Assembly: GCA_030278955.1 (NCBI GenBank)
Contig: JAOANR010000014.1
Coordinates: forward strand, 30,207,453-30,271,452
Direction: 5' to 3'
DNA length: 64,000 bases
DNA from: Hygrophila difformis
Lineage: Eukaryota; Streptophyta; Magnoliopsida; Lamiales; Acanthaceae
Shown one piece after another: positions 59,754 through 64,000 of the stretch (position 1 is its first letter; every line of letters begins with the position of its first letter). A program made the position numbers and the translations under genes. The notes beneath the pieces were generated by a model. That model saw nothing but the letters and a program-made list of their open reading frames with translations, made no database searches and was not told where the DNA came from.

Positions 59754-61260
59754 ATACTAGACAAGGGAATTGTGTGCTTAAATTACGTGTTTGGGGGTAT
59801 TAGGGTGGTGATTTCCGGCGAAATCGCCGGACAACGCTTGCAGCGCGGGTCTTTTACAGACAGCGCGGCTCGACGCGCATTTGGAGGAGGACCGCGCCCC
59901 GAGCGCACGGTCCCGGGCAGGTTCGCATAGTCGAACTGTTTTGCACGTTTTTCAATGTACAATGTCTAGATTCTTTCTCTTAATCGTGTTTAAACTTCTC
60001 CCAACATTATTTATGGTTCATGGAATGATTATTTAGCCTGCGGTGGTTGTTGAATTGCTTGGAGAAATTGTTGAATTATGATATCGTTAATATATGTGGA
60101 TTACTGTATTATATCATTAATGCTTTGGCCTAGGGGCTATGTATTGATTTCCGTATATGTTACCGTATATGTTAAGAAGCATGTGAACCTAGCGTTTAGG
60201 AGTTGGAACATCTTGGTATGATGCATTTGCATATTATTTCTTTGGAATTGATGGTTATTTAGCCCGATGGGTTGTTATGATGGATGTGATTGATCGGGCA
60301 GCCTTCACCGGTGTTGTTGAGTCCCGATGACCCTGTGGGGTGTATGATATGGCTATTATTGCCTGTGCTTTGGTTGTTATGCCTGTGATTTAGCTGTGAT
60401 GCCTGTGATCCCTGCGGAGATGGTATATGTTACCCTGTAACGGGTTGGAGTTGATGATATCATCACCCATGGGTTCATACAGCCCGGATTTTAGGTACCG
60501 ACTAGGCATATTTATTTGGATCTGCATTAGCGTAGATAAGTATATGTTAGGCCATGCATCACTTGCATAAATTGTATGTTCGTGGTTGAAACACCGGTAT
60601 GGGATGGTCTGATGTCTATTATGCTTTATTTATATTCTATTTGTTTATTTATTTATTGTATTATAAATTGTTCTTATTGGCTTCTGTTTTCCCTTACTCC
60701 CCTGCACGTAGCCTTGCTTAGTACGTTGTACCGACTCCCTTTGATGTGTTTGTTTTATAGATCCTGCTGGAGGTGCTGGAGCATGGCTGGGTTTGGGGTT
60801 ATGAGAGATCACATATATAGGACTTCCACGTTATTATTATTTATATGTGATTATGTGGTACTCTGCTGCTACTTTATTGTTGGTACTTGGATTATTGTTA
60901 GTTGAGGCTGGTGTGCCTAAGATTTATTTACTGTCGGCCTGTGGCCATATGTGTTTTACTGTTTTGGGCTGGTAACCCTGTTTGAGATATTGGCAGGTTG
61001 CCTGATTACGTTCGGGAGGCTTGTAGCCTGGATGATTCCAGGGATTATTATTATTTGGTTATTATGTGAAATTTTATTTGTGCCTATGTGTTTTTAATTT
61101 ATTTTAGTTTCTGCATGAAGCTTGATTAATCAGATGATCACATTAGGTTTACTCAGCCTTGTACTAGCTGTTTAAATTAGCTCGCCACTAGTTTAGGATA
61201 GTTAATACGGCGGTAATGCTCGCGAAAGTCAGGTTTGAATTTTCTGGGCGTTACAATCCC

Positions 61261-62149
61261 TAATTTTAATATAGCTTTCACTATTTTTGTGATACCATTT
61301 AAAACATTTTTTAATCCGCCACTGGAAAAAGCTACACTCTTTTGAAGATGAGTTTTTTGTTGTATGTGAAAGTTCTTATGAGTTCTTGAAATCCAAAGTA
61401 TGATCAGAAATTGAGGTGTGGAACAATTGATAGATATCTTTATTATAGATGACCTCAGTGCATGAGGTCATAGCTATAGATACGAAGACTATTACACCTC
61501 TACCTACTCAAGCTCAGTCTCATCTGTCAACACTAGTTTGATAGAAGTCATAACGAAATTTTCCCTTATAGGAGGATTAAATTATTCAAAAGTAAAAAAA
61601 AAAGTTACATATTAAAAAAATTATAAGTAAAAAACTTAATTATTATAATAATAAATATAAATAACATGGTAAAAAATTTTAAAACTTAAATTGTAAGTAT
61701 TTCATACAAAATGTAATTTTGGGACAAAGGACTAGGCACTACCACTGTCCATAACAACCTATGTCAATAAGATAACACCACCATCCTTGCCCTTCATAAA
61801 ATGCATCTACCTAAAGCGTAACGCATTCTTGATATTTATGATAGATTCCAACGCTAGCTAGGGCTGTGTCATGTGTTTGATAAAGCAAAAGTTTGAAGTG
61901 GAAATCTGAAGTTTGAAGTCTGGAGTTAAGAGTGATTAATTAAGTTGGTCTTGTTTAACAATATGCAGAAACAAATACATATTTTATAGTAATTTTTATC
62001 ATTATTTTATTTTAGAATTTTTGTGTAACAAAATCTTTTACCTTTGAATTAAAATGTTGTTGTCGTCCTCGTTGTTATTAAAGAGATGGACAATGAGAAA
62101 AGATTCTGATCAATATAAATTGACTAATTTTTTCATTCACATTTAAATC
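61261..62149. other. Intergenic, nothing recognised
   Basis: AT-rich, no ORF with domains, no clear transposon ends. Confidence 0.5.
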
Positions 62150-62339
62150 ATTTGAAAATTGGGGAGGGTGACTTAGTCAAAGTGGTCAGGGTCCTTGACT
62201 TCCGACATTTGGGAGTTCGATTCTCCCCGGGCTCGCTATCCATTCCCTTTGTCTATTTGTAATTTGTGTGGCATGAACTCCCACCATTTATTTACTAGCT
62301 GTATAGACTTTGCTCAGGAAAAAAAATTATTTGAAAATT
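62150..62339 (+). mobile_element. tRNA-derived SINE
   Basis: Body 62161-62328. A box-like AGTCAAAGTGGTCAGGG, B box GAGTTCGATTCTCC at about 62212, a non-tRNA middle, and an A-rich tail. Flanked by perfect 11-bp repeats ATTTGAAAATT (62150-62160 and 62329-62339). The tRNA-like head could promote RNA polymerase III transcription. It is not a tRNA gene: there is no cloverleaf of proper length. Confidence 0.8.
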
Positions 62340-62814
62340 ACTTTTACTTAATTCAATTTTGTAAGATAGGAACGAAGTATTTCATTCATTAAGTGTAGCA
62401 CCCCCAATTAACGGTAGGATGGTACTAGCATGGATCGGTGTAGGTAGATGAGAATATCCAAAAGAGAACAATGAAGAAGACAACAAAGTTGATAACATCC
62501 GAGACTACCTAGGTTGAATGATAGCTTTGGAATCGAATCCGATCAATCGAAACCGATCCCTTCCACTTCAAGCTCCGAAGAATGAATATAATCCAAGTGT
62601 AATACCATGAATGGCTTAAAAAGAGCAAAACATATGCTGCTTACTACCGAGCCGATAACATCTACAGTAGCACCATATAATTCCATTGCTCCGAAAATGG
62701 GGGTTTTACACCAAGTTATCCCGATCCTTGAATTGAGTGTTTAGCCGAATTAATTAACCACCAGGTGAAAGTGATTTGAATTTGTGTTTCTGTTTAACCA
62801 TATTATATGTGTTT
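62340..62814. other. Intergenic, nothing recognised
   Basis: No gene or clear repeat end seen. Confidence 0.45.
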
Positions 62815-63000
62815 CACTACAAGAAATTCTGTTGGAAGATAAGGTGACGAAAAGAAAGACGAATGTCGCGGGCTAAAGCTTTGTCGCAGACATGGCTTCA
62901 ATACATTGTTCGTCGCCTCGTGCGTCAAACGAGGAGCAAGATGACAAAATCATCTAACTCAACCATTGTTCATCTGCCGGAAATTTTTGGTGTTTATTTT
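62815..63000 (+). mobile_element. CACTA (En/Spm-type) transposon end, fragment
   Basis: CACTACAAGAAATTCTG at 62815, followed by subterminal GTCGC/GCGAC-like motifs (62865-62930). The inner boundary is uncertain and no transposase is present. Confidence 0.6.
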
Positions 63001-63411
63001 TCCCTAACTGAAGCTACTTAATGAAGGATTGGGAACTTACATGATATGTGGTTGTATCTTACCTGTCTTATGCTAGGGAACCTAAATTATCTGGCCGGTT
63101 ATTAGCTGTTACGGTACGGCGATTCCGTTATGAAAATAGGGTGGTTAGATTCGTAGTAGAGGCCATCGAAGTCAGCTTTGTAAATTTCCGAATTGATCCT
63201 TCTTGGAAGTTGCGTACCTTGCTTACCTGGCCCGTTTTCAGCATTTGGCCCAACCTAACTGCGCGCATGCATGAGGCTGTAAAAAACACTACCCACTAGC
63301 AAAACACTTAATGCCCACTTGCGCAATTGTTTTTGGCTCAAGTGTTTTTCATAGCTTGCTCAATGAAAGTTGTTTTGTGCCATTCGCAAGATATTTGTTT
63401 TAAAAAAAACT

Positions 63412-63413
<2 letters not shown>
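63001..63413. other. Intergenic, nothing recognised
   Basis: A short ORF at 63048-63299 has no recognisable domain and is best treated as chance. Confidence 0.4.

Positions 63414-63442
<29 letters not shown>
63414..63442 (+). repeat. Run of 29 G
   Basis: Uninterrupted G homopolymer followed by TGGG. Length may be unreliable in assembly. Confidence 0.9.
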
Positions 63443-63792
63443 TGGGTTCGTATATATTTCTCTATATATAGTCCATTCTTTTATTGTAAAATAACACATT
63501 CTTCAACCAACTGAGTTCAACCCGTATGCATCAAATTCTTTAACTTCTTTGCATTCTCTCTTTCTCACACCCACTAGGGTGGAACTTCCTACAATCTTTT
63601 CCTTGCTGTTCATACGCACGATGAATCAATAATAACTATATCTACATGCATATATATCAATATATGACTACTAGACAGTGTTTGATTTTCTGGTTCTACT
63701 GAATTCTACTTCTTCATGGATACATGCAATTCTCCTAATATACTTATCGTACAGCATATATTTGTATAATTATATGTATACATATATCTTAT
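63443..63792. other. Intergenic, nothing recognised
   Basis: AT-rich DNA with no gene seen. Confidence 0.45.
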
Positions 63793-64000
63793 ACTCCCTC
63801 CGTTACTTTTTAGTTGTTTCTTTCAGCTCAATTTCAATAACCAAGGTTTGCATTAATCAATTCATAAATTTACATTTTTACCCTTCAACTAAACTCATTT
63901 TTAATAAATATCAACAAATAGCATTTATGTAAAATGAAGGGCAATATAGTAAAAATATAGCATAACTATCTATAACTACCTAAAAATAATAACTATTTTG
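63793..64000 (+). mobile_element. Stowaway-like MITE, partial
   Basis: Starts TACTCCCTCCGTTACTTTTT, the Stowaway terminus with TA target, and continues AT-rich past the window end, so the other terminus is not visible. Confidence 0.6.

Larger units (their letters stand above)
28980..61260. mobile_element. Solo LTR (Tekay/Del-like), split by copy C
   Basis: Left part 28985-29250 starts TGTAATGACCCG. The right part, 58931-61255, ends GGGCGTTACA. The flanks carry the identical 5-bp duplication ATCCC (28980-28984 and 61256-61260). Without the insert it would be about 2.59 kb. TGTAAT...GTTACA ends and a CACGTAG-type block near 60705 relate it to the nested element at 45232-51414. No internal region or second LTR is seen, so LTR-LTR recombination removed them. 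Confidence 0.85.

Noticed and set aside
62161..62260. tRNA gene
   Set aside because: A- and B-box-like motifs are present, but there is no proper cloverleaf, and an A-rich tail and target duplications mark it as a SINE.
17758..62815. CACTA ends at 17895 and 62815 as two ends of one element
   Set aside because: Subterminal sequences differ and other complete elements with their own target duplications lie between; treated as separate fragments.

Overview
The window looks like repeat-dense intergenic DNA from a flowering plant. It carries Athila-type and chromovirus-type Ty3/gypsy LTR retrotransposons, L1-type LINE pieces, a tRNA-derived SINE, CACTA ends and hAT-, Mutator-, Tourist- and Stowaway-like MITEs. 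I found no intact host gene, rRNA or tRNA. The species cannot be told from the sequence.

Layout: 1-7952 is the 5' half of an Athila-like element on the minus strand (copy A: part of RT, protease, gag, leader, LTR). It is inserted at the left edge of a chromovirus-type element (7953-16164, plus strand: LTR, tRNA-iMet PBS, long leader, broken gag-pol, LTR). That element sits in a second Athila-family LTR (copy B, 16165-17757, minus), which abuts a CACTA end (17758-17895). 17896-28984 is older AT-rich DNA with small elements: a 5'-truncated LINE with a perfect 20-bp target duplication set at the edge of a hAT MITE, a Stowaway, a Mutator-like foldback, a Tourist-like MITE, a TRIM-like element, a chromovirus LTR fragment, a LINE tail and a TTA microsatellite. 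28985-61255 is a three-level nest. A solo LTR (target duplication ATCCC) is interrupted by a giant Athila-like element, copy C (29251-58925, 4.4-4.5 kb LTRs). Copy C is interrupted in turn by a young non-autonomous LTR element (45232-51414, target duplication GTGAT). 61256-64000 holds a SINE, a CACTA end, a 29-base G run and the start of a Stowaway.

The most interesting pattern concerns the Athila and chromovirus LTRs. Their TATA boxes are flanked by arrays of short inverted half-sites set as right-right-left-left modules of about 50-60 bp. The arrangement is kept while the half-site sequence is replaced outright: ATTCGAATT in A, TACGACG(C/T) in B and in the chromovirus, GATGCGGT in C, and a GCGACGT-like form near 27.6 kb. 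Copy C also carries, downstream of pol, a separate gene with its own GATGCGG array, TATA-like box, short first exon, 1,460-bp intron and a coding span of about 1,428 codons. Its product has SV40-like nuclear localisation signals, a charged coiled-coil-like centre and a C-terminal region resembling the plant 'putative transposon protein' family. LTRs and internal gene sharing one array suggests an element-encoded nuclear factor acting on its own promoters, perhaps as an anti-silencing system like VANC of VANDAL transposons. That function is inference. The gene here is broken by one frameshift, four in-frame stops and the nested insertion.
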